DNA from: Enterococcus wangshanyuanii
GTDB taxonomy: Bacteria; Bacillota; Bacilli; Lactobacillales; Enterococcaceae
DNA: 64,000 nt
Reading direction: 5' to 3'
Assembly: GCF_002197645.1 (NCBI RefSeq)
Contig: NZ_CP021874.1
Coordinates: forward strand, 1,426,001-1,490,000
In this document: positions 55,701-62,728 of the stretch, in pieces
Position numbering within the stretch: the first letter of the stretch is position 1
How the letters are laid out: each line of letters begins with the position of its first letter
Made by a program: the position numbers and the translations under genes
Notes under the pieces: generated by a model
Databases searched by the model: none
The model's input: the letters and a program-made list of their open reading frames with translations, nothing else
What the model was told of the DNA's origin: nothing

Positions 55701-56544
55701 TGTCTTTCACCACCCGTTTATTTGCAGCATCAATAACAGCTTTCTTCCAATCTTCCACTTCATCTGTGGTAGATGCACCGCCGATTTCATTTGTTTCAGC
55801 TTTGAGTTTCTTCTCTTGAGCGATGTATACACCTTTTCTTGTCTTGTCCATATCGATATCACTAAGCTGCTTGATCGCTTTAGTCAGTGAGTTATTGACT
55901 CGTGTCAGAGCATCTTCAATTCTTAGGATCAATTCAATCTTAGGCGTTTCTTTTACACGTTTTTCGGTGATGATCAACTCAGGATTATTTATTGCAACTT
56001 GCTTTCCTTTTGACTCAACAATTTTCTTTCTCCCTCTCAGTTCATATAAGAGGTTTTGCTCTCTGGTGTTCAAATCTTTTTCAGCTTCAGCAATTCTTTT
56101 CAGCATACGTGATTGCCTAATTCTCAAAAGGTTAATTTCTTTTTGGAGAACCAAAAAAGGATCTACTTCGAGTTGAAGTAAATCCTTTTCCTCATCATCT
56201 AAATAGTCACTATACAAACTTTCAAACTCTCCAGTAGTAACGGCATTTTTATTTCCAACTGGCGGTGCTGCCTCACTATTTCCTTTGTTGCCTTTAGCAT
56301 TTTGATTGCCTAAAGGAGCGCCACCTCTATTCTTAGTACTCCCTTTATTATTCGGAGTACTCCGTTCATCTGTTTGGAGTACTCCGTTCATTTTATTATT
56401 CCATCGATCTTTTGATTTCCATCCGGATATCGTTTTTTCAGGAACATCTAAAATTTCAGCGATCTTTCTATTTGCAATATTTCCAGCATTTTCTTTAAAT
56501 AGTTCAAATGCTTTATCTCTACGTGGATCTCTTTTTCTAGCCAT
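55693..56544 (-). CDS. Terminase small subunit
   Basis: 283 residues from the ATG at 56544 (AGGTGG ten bases upstream). N-terminal helix-turn-helix (NAGNIANRKIAEILDVPEKTI) of the PBSX/XtmA type, followed by a low-complexity Asn/Gly/Lys linker (RGGAPLGNQNAKGNKGN) and a long helical C-terminal region. Recognises the phage packaging site; candidate site repeats lie inside this gene at 56335-56391. Confidence 0.88.
   Translation of the reverse strand: MARKRDPRRDKAFELFKENAGNIANRKIAEILDVPEKTISGWKSKDRWNNKMNGVLQTDERSTPNNKGSTKNRGGAPLGNQNAKGNKGNSEAAPPVGNKNAVTTGEFESLYSDYLDDEEKDLLQLEVDPFLVLQKEINLLRIRQSRMLKRIAEAEKDLNTREQNLLYELRGRKKIVESKGKQVAINNPELIITEKRVKETPKIELILRIEDALTRVNNSLTKAIKQLSDIDMDKTRKGVYIAQEKKLKAETNEIGGASTTDEVEDWKKAVIDAANKRVVKDNG
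56335..56391. repeat. GGAGTACTCC repeats, candidate packaging site
   Basis: GGAGTACTCCGTTCAT occurs at 56354-56369 and 56376-56391, with a shorter AGTACTCC at 56335-56342. Each contains the palindrome GGAGTACTCC. Tandem repeats inside the small terminase gene are where pac sites are found in SPP1-like phages. Confidence 0.45.
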
Positions 56545-56769
56545 GCATATCACACCACCTCGCTATCATTTCAGTTGAGTTTCGTTTTAGCTTATAAGAT
56601 GTTATCTAAGGCGTTTTAATCATCCAAAGCATAATTGTTCAATCTGATTACCAAAACCTCTAATTTGTTTGTTTTTTTGCGAATTCAGCTATCATTTTCT
56701 TTCAACAGAAAGCCTTCTTCATTTAAACCTTTAAGAGTTGCTAATTCCATTTTTTTGATTTCTATTCAC

Positions 56770-56973
56770 TTAATTTTCTTCAGCATAAAAATAAAGTGGC
56801 AACATATCGTTGGCCACTCTAAAATCTGTATCGTTTCTCTGTTTTGGACTTTCAAGAAATTGCTTTGGCCTTCTAAAATAAGTAAAAAAGCGATCTTGAT
56901 CAATAACTTCGCAATCTATGTCTTTTTTTGTGTATTGCTTTCGATTCCATTTCAATTCAACTTTAGCAATCAT
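56770..56973 (-). CDS. Small phage protein upstream of terminase
   Basis: 67 residues from the ATG at 56973 (GAGGAAAAAGA upstream). Basic N-terminus (MIAKVELKWNRKQYTKK). Overlaps the next upstream gene by 4 bases. Unknown function. The 225 bases between it and the terminase hold no convincing gene. Confidence 0.55.
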   Translation of the reverse strand: MIAKVELKWNRKQYTKKDIDCEVIDQDRFFTYFRRPKQFLESPKQRNDTDFRVANDMLPLYFYAEEN

Positions 56974-57137
56974 TCTTTTTCCTCGTTTTCTAATACCCAA
57001 TCAATAAGCTCGGCAATTACAACCGCTTCTGCTGAATGAACAATATGAAAAGGATGGTCAACTGGATACTGATTCATTAATACTATTTTATGATTTTCTC
57101 TTTGTTTCATCTCAAATAAAAGGTCTTCGCTTTTCAT
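56970..57137 (-). CDS. Small phage protein
   Basis: 55 residues from the ATG at 57137, with AAGGGA upstream. Acidic C-terminal half (AELIDWVLENEEKE). First gene after the structured non-coding region. Unknown function. Confidence 0.55.
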   Translation of the reverse strand: MKSEDLLFEMKQRENHKIVLMNQYPVDHPFHIVHSAEAVVIAELIDWVLENEEKE

Positions 57138-57258
57138 CAAATATCGTCCCTTCATTACTCTATTTCTATAAACCTATAAGATGTATGTCTTGGTCTTTTT
57201 AATAAAACAATCTACTAATTTAGTCTTTTACCCTAATTAGTAGATTGTTTCTTTTTTC

Positions 57259-57328
57259 GGCTCAGTCGTTGATTCGAACAACATCTCCAGATTATCAATC
57301 TGGCGCACTACCATTGTGCTAGCGCCTC
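57259..57328 (-). other. Degenerate tRNA-Ile(GAU)-like sequence
   Basis: D arm GCAC/GTGC, anticodon stem CCAGA/TCTGG with loop TTGATAA (anticodon GAT) and T arm GTTG-TTCGAAT-CAAC are all present, but the two acceptor strands (GAGGCGC and ACTGAGC) do not pair. Either a decayed tRNA or a tRNA-derived domain of the surrounding RNA. Confidence 0.6.
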
Positions 57329-57337
57329 ACCTATTTT

Positions 57338-57430
57338 TTAACAACCTACACGATACTCCGTCAGTATCACCGCTTCCACCTCGTCAGGCTCTAACCCTAC
57401 CACATCCTCGGTTGCTATTTGTGGGGGCAT
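57338..57430 (-). CDS. Possible 30-residue acidic peptide
   Basis: ORF beginning MPPQIATEDVVGLEPDEVE with many GTG/GAG codons and no strong ribosome site. It lies inside the structured region, so it may be coincidental. Confidence 0.25.
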   Translation of the reverse strand: MPPQIATEDVVGLEPDEVEAVILTEYRVGC

Positions 57431-57489
57431 ACGTCCCGCTGTTTAATGGGTCAGATACTAAAAGCCAAGGGCAATTTAGTCCTCCCAAT

Positions 57490-57619
57490 TGCTAAGGTGT
57501 GGATTTGCACCACACATGATCAGATTAATTTTTTATCAGGGATTCTTCAGGAATTAGCCTACGTTCTAGTTCCTTATCTGATCTTTCCCGCAATACGTCT
57601 ACCTATTCCGTCACTTAGC
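57490..57619 (-). other. tRNA-Leu-like unit with enlarged anticodon region
   Basis: 5' GCTAAGT and 3' CCTTAGC can pair; the D-arm segment ACGGAATAGGTAGACGT matches Leu-type tRNAs; T arm TGTGG-TGCAAAT-CCACA. The anticodon arm is replaced by ~80 bases including a GATCAGAT/ATCTGATC stem. Only 3 bases separate it from the next tRNA-like unit. Confidence 0.45.
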
Positions 57620-57622
57620 ATT

Positions 57623-57708
57623 TGCCACTGACAAGGAATCAAACCTTGCACTATAAGTTTCACTATCCGAGATAATGCCCTTAGCGTTTCTCATTTCGCC
57701 ACAGTGAC
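57623..57708 (-). other. tRNA-like unit with 7-bp acceptor and T arm
   Basis: Acceptor GTCACTG/CAGTGGC with one G-T pair, T arm GCAAGG-TTTGATT-CCTTGT, D-like GCG/CGC. No anticodon arm of normal form can be drawn and the D loop lacks the usual GG. A tRNA mimic or decayed Leu/Ser-type tRNA. Confidence 0.45.
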
Positions 57709-57821
57709 AATACAGGACTAACCAAACTGCCTGTATCTGGAACGTCTCCCTAGTTTTTCTTAACATCCAGTAGATGCCGGATGCTGCCTACAACTCAAAG
57801 TTGCAGAGCATTGGTCCTGTG

Positions 57822-58111
57822 TAAAACACCCACAGGCAAGCTTTGTTCGTTTCAATCAACTAACACATGATGCCGTGTTTACCGTTTTTATTGATATAAT
57901 GCCAATACCAAAACCAATTCATTTTATTACCTCCTTTTACATAGCTTTTATGTAATACACCCACAGGCAAGAATGCGTAAACCTTTTGAGGAGATGTTAC
58001 ACCATCCTTTTATAATTTTTTTGTTGTTAGCCTGTGAGTGCTTATAAAACTACCTACAGCAATAATCACCGTCTTTTAAAATAGGGAAGATAGCTGTGTA
58101 ATTGTTTGCTG
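57822..58111. repeat. Repeat-rich late-operon leader
   Basis: Minus strand: a 12-base inverted repeat TACCTACAGCAA/TTGCTGTAGGTA (about 58050-58111). Then CACTCACAGGC (about 58029-58040), which can pair with GCCTGTGGGTG in either of two direct copies (near 57830 and 57961). The direct copies share CTTGCCTGTGGGTGT. The 20-codon ORF 57860-57922 lies between them. May hold the late promoter or an RNA switch. Confidence 0.4.
57860..57922 (-). CDS. 20-residue aromatic peptide with perfect ribosome site
   Basis: Begins MNWFWYWHYINKNGK. AAGGAGGTAATAAA precedes the ATG, one of the best Shine-Dalgarno sequences in the window, so translation is likely although the peptide is tiny. Lies between two direct CCTGTGGGTGT repeats. 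Could be a leader peptide or a small effector. Confidence 0.5.
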   Translation of the reverse strand: MNWFWYWHYINKNGKHGIMC

Positions 58112-58148
58112 TAGGTAAATTTTGCAAACTTTTGATAATACTATTATA

Positions 58149-58592
58149 TTACGTTTTTTCAATAGGGTCTGTGGCTTCTTTGTGGCTTTTTGACCTTAAA
58201 ATCACATATTTTTCTTTAAATTCCACTTTCCCTAGTATTTTACTGTGTTTTCTTCTTATATGATCATAGGTATACCCTAATTCACTGGCGATTTCTTTTA
58301 GAGTCAATCCTTCTACATATTTCATTCTAATGATGTGCTGTTCAATACCTCTGAACGAATGAATAACTTTCTTCAAATCATATAGATTATTCATGTTCAA
58401 AGCTAAATCATATTCAAGAGATTCGATGATATCTTCTAATTTACTGGCTTTTGACTCTTTAACAAGAGAGTATTTACCAAGATCATTAGAATCTTTCCAA
58501 CGTTTAAGCTCATTTTTATAGGTACCTAGCTCCCAATCGAGCACAGCTATTTTCTGTTCCCATTCCTGGTATTTACTCAACCATTCGTACAA
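58149..58592 (-). CDS. Late-gene transcription regulator, sigma-like (RinA/ArpU type)
   Basis: 147 residues: helical N-terminal part, then a sigma-70 region 4-like helix-turn-helix (IIRMKYVEGLTLKEIASELGYTYDHIRRKHSKI, about 90-123; motif LTLKEIASELG). Proteins of this type directly before terminase genes switch on the late operon in Gram-positive phages. Its target site would be within 57850-58148 or just beyond. Confidence 0.78.
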   Translation of the reverse strand: MYEWLSKYQEWEQKIAVLDWELGTYKNELKRWKDSNDLGKYSLVKESKASKLEDIIESLEYDLALNMNNLYDLKKVIHSFRGIEQHIIRMKYVEGLTLKEIASELGYTYDHIRRKHSKILGKVEFKEKYVILRSKSHKEATDPIEKT

Positions 58593-58596
58593 ATCA

Positions 58597-58815
58597 TTAC
58601 TCCTCTCTTCCTTTTTCTTTCCAGTAAAGCAAACTGCATAAAGTCTTTACCCATTTGACCAGTTCTTCTAAATTTGTTTGCAGACCTATACCCAATAATA
58701 AGATTACATATATCAAGGCTCTAAGCTCATAGCCAAATGACATGTGGACTATTGCTGAGATAAACAGTAGAACCATTAAAATTGCTTCCCAATGCTTATA
58801 TATTTTTCTGATCAT
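58597..58815 (-). CDS. Small phage membrane protein
   Basis: 72 residues, two membrane segments (about 10-29 and 31-48). Overlaps the previous gene by 4 bases. Unknown. Confidence 0.6.
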   Translation of the reverse strand: MIRKIYKHWEAILMVLLFISAIVHMSFGYELRALIYVILLLGIGLQTNLEELVKWVKTLCSLLYWKEKGREE

Positions 58816-59018
58816 TCATTTCCCTCTCTTTCTAACTTCCTGCCACACATCGGGCAATAATTAATTGGTACCGCTACTGCTCCATAGTCATTATGCAGAA
58901 ATAGTTTAGCTTCTGATGTAACATAAACCTTTACTGTGTCCACGAGTTCCTCGCTATCATCGAACTCAATCAATAAATCATTATCGATAAAACTTGTACC
59001 TTGGCAATACTGACACAT
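58812..59018 (-). CDS. Small zinc-ribbon phage protein
   Basis: 68 residues from the ATG at 59018 (GGAGGGG upstream). CQYCQG at the N-terminus and CPMCGRK near the C-terminus form a CxxC...CxxC zinc site. Unknown function. Confidence 0.7.
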   Translation of the reverse strand: MCQYCQGTSFIDNDLLIEFDDSEELVDTVKVYVTSEAKLFLHNDYGAVAVPINYCPMCGRKLEREGNE

Positions 59019-59051
59019 CCTCACCCCTCCAATCCTCCGCCAACTGTGCTG

Positions 59052-59519
59052 TTAGTTGGTGGGTTTCATAAATACAATCCAATGAGTTTTAGCTCTTTTG
59101 TTACCGTATAAGGGTTCGCAGTCAATCACTTTTAGAATTTCTGATAGTTTAATTTGATCTTCATTCCACTTGAAGACTAGCGTTCCGTTAGGCTTAAGAA
59201 CTCTCATACATTCATCAAATCCCTGTTTGATATCGCTTGGCCAAGTTGATTCATCAAGCTTTCCGTATTTCTTGGCCAACCAACTATTTTCGCCTGCTTT
59301 TACTAAATGCGGTGGATCAAATACCACATGATAAAATCTATTATCCTCAAATGGCATCTGTCTAAAGTCTGCTATCACATCAGGTTCAACCTTTAACGCT
59401 CGACCATCACAGAGAGTGTCATCAAGTTGTCGGTTATCCATGTACAGGACATCTTTATTCTGTTTGTCGTACCAAAACATTCGGCTGCCACAACAGGCAT
59501 CTAGTATTTTCTTAGTCAC
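59052..59519 (-). CDS. Phage SAM-dependent methyltransferase-like protein
   Basis: About 155 residues; start taken as GTG at 59519 because GGTGAT precedes it (ATG at 59531 is an alternative). Motif I-like ILDACCGSRMFWYD near the N-terminus and catalytic-like DPPHLVKAG near 94, close to the DPPY/NPPY of amino-DNA methyltransferases. Could modify phage DNA against host restriction; target unknown. Confidence 0.78.
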   Translation of the reverse strand: MTKKILDACCGSRMFWYDKQNKDVLYMDNRQLDDTLCDGRALKVEPDVIADFRQMPFEDNRFYHVVFDPPHLVKAGENSWLAKKYGKLDESTWPSDIKQGFDECMRVLKPNGTLVFKWNEDQIKLSEILKVIDCEPLYGNKRAKTHWIVFMKPTN

Positions 59520-59691
59520 AGATATCACCATCCATCCTCACTGCAACCGTCCTCTTGCCTTTATCACGTTTCAAATTACTAGGTGTTGCCCAAAACTCAA
59601 TCGTTGATTGCTTAACGTTTAGTTGATTTGCACATTCCTGTTTAGTGCCTACAGCGACAAGGTCATCGCCTTTATAAACTGCGTATTCCAT
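59512..59691 (-). CDS. Small conserved phage protein
   Basis: 59 residues from the ATG at 59691, starting MEYAVYKGDDLVAVGTKQEC, a pattern common in lactobacillales phages, with a helix-turn-helix-like NQLNVKQSTIEFW. Ribosome site is weak (GTGATT). Overlaps the methyltransferase gene. Confidence 0.6.
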   Translation of the reverse strand: MEYAVYKGDDLVAVGTKQECANQLNVKQSTIEFWATPSNLKRDKGKRTVAVRMDGDICD

Positions 59692-59755
59692 AATAATCAC
59701 AAAGGAGTAAAAAGCTTTTTGCGTCCGGACAAATCTCCTACTCCTCCCTTTTAGT

Positions 59756-59935
59756 TTATATATCCCACGGATCATAGTCGGGATCATTTACTGATGCCCA
59801 ACAATCTACTGCTTCCCAGTGGTCTATGTGGCAACCACCACACGTTTCACATATTTCTTCTGGATGACATTCGTGACACTGGTGGCAATCGCACTCCAGT
59901 ATTTCCGTTCCGCATTTTTTGCATTTGTCGGTCAT
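59756..59935 (-). CDS. 59-residue cysteine-rich zinc protein
   Basis: Small ORF starting MTDKCKKCGTEILECDCHQC, with ten Cys and several His in CxxC and CxxCH arrangements, so probably two zinc knuckles. AAGGGA lies nine bases before the ATG. Unknown function; perhaps nucleic-acid or protein binding. Confidence 0.7.
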   Translation of the reverse strand: MTDKCKKCGTEILECDCHQCHECHPEEICETCGGCHIDHWEAVDCWASVNDPDYDPWDI

Positions 59936-59941
59936 CCCTAC

Positions 59942-60055
59942 TCATCCCTTTCCATAAAGAGCTTTTATTCCATCAACCACTGTGTAATAAATCATTAATA
60001 CGATAAATATTGTCAGAGCTGGATGTTTTTCTATAAAATCAAATAGATTCATCAT
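59942..60055 (-). CDS. 37-residue phage membrane peptide
   Basis: Starts MMNLFDFIEKHPALTIFIV; one membrane segment. AGGAGG precedes two adjacent ATGs (60055 and 60052). Ends two codons before the next gene. Unknown. Confidence 0.6.
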   Translation of the reverse strand: MMNLFDFIEKHPALTIFIVLMIYYTVVDGIKALYGKG

Positions 60056-60187
60056 TTACCTCCTGCAGTTCTTCGGCTGTTTGGATGAGGGTTATTCCAA
60101 AATGTGACGGTGTTGATATGATGTAATAATTTCCTAAATCAGACGTTCCGCTGAAACCGCAATCTCCTCTTAAAGAATCGATTTCAA

Positions 60188-60649
60188 CTATTTCATCTTT
60201 TCCATCGAAGACAATTCTATCCCCACTCGAAACTCATCCAACTTACGTCCTTTAGCAGCAAACTGTTCGGCACGCTTAAACGTTTCTATCTGTTCGGCGG
60301 TGGCTGGTGTTAAATTAGGAAAAACAGCTGTCATGTCTTTTTCAGGAATGTACCACTTTTTAAAAGTGCCATACTGAGCATCATATACACAATATTCAAT
60401 TTGATTGGCTACGTTACCTAATATTTTGACTATTTTTTCGCCACCATCAGAACTGTAATACTCCCCGACCGCAAAGGGTGGAGTTGTTTCACAAGCCGAT
60501 TCTAATCGTCCGATGACTTTATTTAACTTATTGAGAGCAACAAAAGCATCCATCTTGACTTTGTTATCATTAGTGCCAATACCATTTTTGATATTTTGCA
60601 GTTGTTCTGCAGTCTCTTTTAATTTTGCGATGTTTGTTTTCTCTGTCAT
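60188..60649 (-). CDS. Phage protein, probably frameshifted near its 3' end
   Basis: 153 residues as read. At the G-run (minus strand, 60221-60224) the frame changes character: the -1 frame continues the sense as DRIVFDGKDEIVEIDSLRG and runs to 60039 without a stop, but has no start codon of its own. So the original gene was likely about 204 residues (60039-60649), with one G lost, or it uses -1 slippage on GGGG. Unknown function. Confidence 0.65.
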   Translation of the reverse strand: MTEKTNIAKLKETAEQLQNIKNGIGTNDNKVKMDAFVALNKLNKVIGRLESACETTPPFAVGEYYSSDGGEKIVKILGNVANQIEYCVYDAQYGTFKKWYIPEKDMTAVFPNLTPATAEQIETFKRAEQFAAKGRKLDEFRVGIELSSMEKMK

Positions 60650-60840
60650 AGCGTTTCCTCCTCAATGGTGATAACACCACACAAATTCGGATTGATAAAC
60701 GTAAATACTTGTTCCTTATTATCATGGAAAGCAAAAGGTTTATTGTAACAAAGACAATCAATGATATCGGCATAAGTTATTGATTCTGTATCCGGCTGAT
60801 ATTCCGTTACGCCATTTTGATTAGTCACAATTAGTTTCAT
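60646..60840 (-). CDS. Small phage protein
   Basis: 64 residues, starting MKLIVTNQNGVTEYQPDTES, a form seen in enterococcal and lactococcal phages. Overlaps both neighbours by 4 bases. Unknown. Confidence 0.65.
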   Translation of the reverse strand: MKLIVTNQNGVTEYQPDTESITYADIIDCLCYNKPFAFHDNKEQVFTFINPNLCGVITIEEETL

Positions 60841-61361
60841 TCCGCATCCTCCTCCACTGGTACAGCAAGTTTCTTGATATCCGGAAAATATTTATCTAAT
60901 TCACTTCCCATAAATTTATCTCCTATACCATAAGCGACATCCATGCCACTCTCATTAATCACATAATACGTCTCATCAAGACACGGCACTGGCATATAAT
61001 ACAACGGCTCTTTTTTCACTTTGTAGCCGTCTTTCATGCGGATCAGTGTTTCGATTGGGTTGTTCTCGGTAAAAGAAGCCCATTTTTCAAACTCTGTACG
61101 ATCGCCAAGATTTTTTTGATACAAATCTACATGTAAGTCAAAAATCTCCTGCTCTAAATCTCGTTTATGGAGTTCATACCATTTCACCACAAACTCCGGC
61201 ACCTCAACTGGTTTGGGTAGTGATGATTTGAGCTGTTCCATATCCGATAAAGCAGCTCTGATTAATACATCCGAATTCTGTATCTCACCAGCATAATGAC
61301 GGTTTAAGCAATCATCCCAATCATTGATCTTTTCATCTATCAATTTCTCAATCTTTTCCAT
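60837..61361 (-). CDS. DUF1642-like phage protein
   Basis: 174 residues with PEFVVKWYELHKRDLEQEI near 98-116, the signature segment of DUF1642 proteins of lactobacillales phages. Common in early regions; function unknown. Overlaps neighbours. Confidence 0.78.
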   Translation of the reverse strand: MEKIEKLIDEKINDWDDCLNRHYAGEIQNSDVLIRAALSDMEQLKSSLPKPVEVPEFVVKWYELHKRDLEQEIFDLHVDLYQKNLGDRTEFEKWASFTENNPIETLIRMKDGYKVKKEPLYYMPVPCLDETYYVINESGMDVAYGIGDKFMGSELDKYFPDIKKLAVPVEEDAE

Positions 61362-61545
61362 GTGCTGTGTCCTCCACTGTATAACTAACTAAAACATAAG
61401 TTACTTTTTTATTTATCTGTTCGTTCCATACCACTTGATAACCTATTACTTCTAGATTGTTGTAACGCTCCGCAAAGTCATTCAGTTTTGTTATAGCTGA
61501 TACTTCCATTTCATGATTATCATAAAATTGCAGATATCGTTTCAT
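61348..61545 (-). CDS. Small phage protein
   Basis: 65 residues from the ATG at 61545 (GGAG eight bases upstream; ATG at 61551 also possible). Mixed alpha/beta, no motif. Overlaps the DUF1642-like gene. Confidence 0.6.
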   Translation of the reverse strand: MKRYLQFYDNHEMEVSAITKLNDFAERYNNLEVIGYQVVWNEQINKKVTYVLVSYTVEDTAHGKD

Positions 61546-61660
61546 TGTCATTTCTCCACCTCATCTAAAATCTATTTGAAATCACGCTATATCTTTGATA
61601 CACTATTTACGAGCGATCACCGCTCGGACCTAGAGTTGTGGCTCTAGGCTTTTTTGTTGT

Positions 61661-61861
61661 TTAATCGTATTCGCAGCTTCCTAGCTCAATATCTTTTTGG
61701 CAATTTTTGCATTCAACGCTGCCACAATTTCCGTAATATGCATCGGCACCAAATTTGTTATAAACCGAATCATAATCATATGACTGAGTTTCATCACAAC
61801 TTGGGCAGACAACACTTATTCTAACTGGCTTTGATTCTATGACGTAATGTGCTTTTTCCAT
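61661..61861 (-). CDS. Zinc-ribbon phage protein
   Basis: 66 residues with CPSC near 19-22 and CKNC near 51-54, a zinc ribbon. Starts 1 base from the YopX-like gene stop. Unknown partner. Confidence 0.7.
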   Translation of the reverse strand: MEKAHYVIESKPVRISVVCPSCDETQSYDYDSVYNKFGADAYYGNCGSVECKNCQKDIELGSCEYD

Positions 61862-62254
61862 TTACTCCACCCCACTTAGTAGTTCTGGGTTTTCGTGGAT
61901 GTTTCCGATGACTTCCAAATCCGCAGTACAATTACTGGTATCTGCTACATCATCAAAACTGTAAGCATCAAGTGGATCAATACCATCAATATAAAATTGA
62001 TAACAGTCTTTTTCTACAGCACCGATATAACTATATTCGCCAGCCACTTGCCTAACCACATCCCCCTCATAAATCTCAACACCGTTCTTGTCTTTTAGTC
62101 CGGTGTATTGCATGAGGATGATCTCATCCAAAAACCTCATGTAATTTTGATAATCATCATTGTATAATTGGGCTATAGTACACCCTTGAAACAATCCGTG
62201 ACATTTCATCATTCCTCGTTCCTTATCCCACGCCCGAAACTTCGGTTTATTCAT
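61862..62254 (-). CDS. YopX-family phage protein
   Basis: 130 residues. Opens KPKFRAWDKERGMM and carries QYTGLKDKNGVEIYEGDVV near 49-67, both diagnostic of the YopX family (PF09643). Function unknown, widespread in Gram-positive phages. Confidence 0.9.
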   Translation of the reverse strand: MNKPKFRAWDKERGMMKCHGLFQGCTIAQLYNDDYQNYMRFLDEIILMQYTGLKDKNGVEIYEGDVVRQVAGEYSYIGAVEKDCYQFYIDGIDPLDAYSFDDVADTSNCTADLEVIGNIHENPELLSGVE

Positions 62255-62257
62255 TCT

Positions 62258-62728
62258 TCAGTCTCCTTTACTAATATCTAATGCTGAAAATGCTTTGGCA
62301 AAAAGGATTGCTTCACATTCGTCTTCTGATGGCTCAATTTTGTATATGTCTTTTACCATATCTAGGGCCTCTTGTTTCACAAGGTCTCTTTTTTTATTTT
62401 TAATGCCAACACGTTTTCTCCATTCTGTTGCTTTGACCACATTTACAAAATAGCCTTTTTCCTCTAAGCATATTTCTAGGGTACCTTTTAACTTGGCTAA
62501 AACTTCATAGACTACTGGATTCCGTTGTACTTGAATACCTTCGATGTAAACAAACGTTACTTCAAACTTTTTACACAAAGTCATGCACTTTTTTATAATT
62601 TCTCGTATCCGCTCATTTGTCGGTCCCAAAGGACGGATAACTCCATAAGCTACAATTTTAGAGCTATCCATTTCCATTACGCACCAACCAGTTGCTGTTG
62701 TTGATTGATCAAATGCAATAAGATTCAT
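62258..62728 (-). CDS. RuvC-like Holliday junction resolvase
   Basis: 156 residues with the RuvC fold motifs: FDQSTTATGW at 6-15 (Asp7), VYIEGIQVQR near 61-70 (Glu), and DECEAILFAKA near 136-146. Resolves branched phage DNA before packaging. Overlaps the helicase gene by 4 bases. Confidence 0.85.
   Translation of the reverse strand: MNLIAFDQSTTATGWCVMEMDSSKIVAYGVIRPLGPTNERIREIIKKCMTLCKKFEVTFVYIEGIQVQRNPVVYEVLAKLKGTLEICLEEKGYFVNVVKATEWRKRVGIKNKKRDLVKQEALDMVKDIYKIEPSEDECEAILFAKAFSALDISKGD

Larger units (their letters stand above)
57205..57850 (-). ncRNA. Large structured phage RNA candidate with tRNA-like modules
   Basis: About 650 bases without a conventional gene, dense in hairpins on the minus strand. 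Visible parts: TGCAACT/AGTTGTA and CATCC/GGATG stems near 57765-57815; ATACAGG/CCTGTAT (about 57710-57737); two tandem tRNA-like units (57623-57708 and 57490-57619); an Ile-type anticodon arm (57259-57328); and a final perfect 12-base stem AATCTACTAATT/AATTAGTAGATT (57209-57246). A phage, late-operon, tRNA-adjacent, ornate RNA of this size recalls the GOLLD and ROOL classes; this assignment is inference. Confidence 0.5.

Noticed and set aside
56335..56391. CRISPR-like array
   Set aside because: Only two to three short palindromic repeats with 6-base spacing inside a coding gene; no array and no cas genes. No CRISPR array was seen anywhere in the window.
56560..56769. Short ORFs of 10-21 codons between terminase and 56770
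   Set aside because: None has a convincing ribosome site or conserved character; treated as non-coding.
57259..57328. Functional tRNA-Ile
   Set aside because: Anticodon and T arms are good but the acceptor strands do not pair, so it was listed only as degenerate or tRNA-derived.
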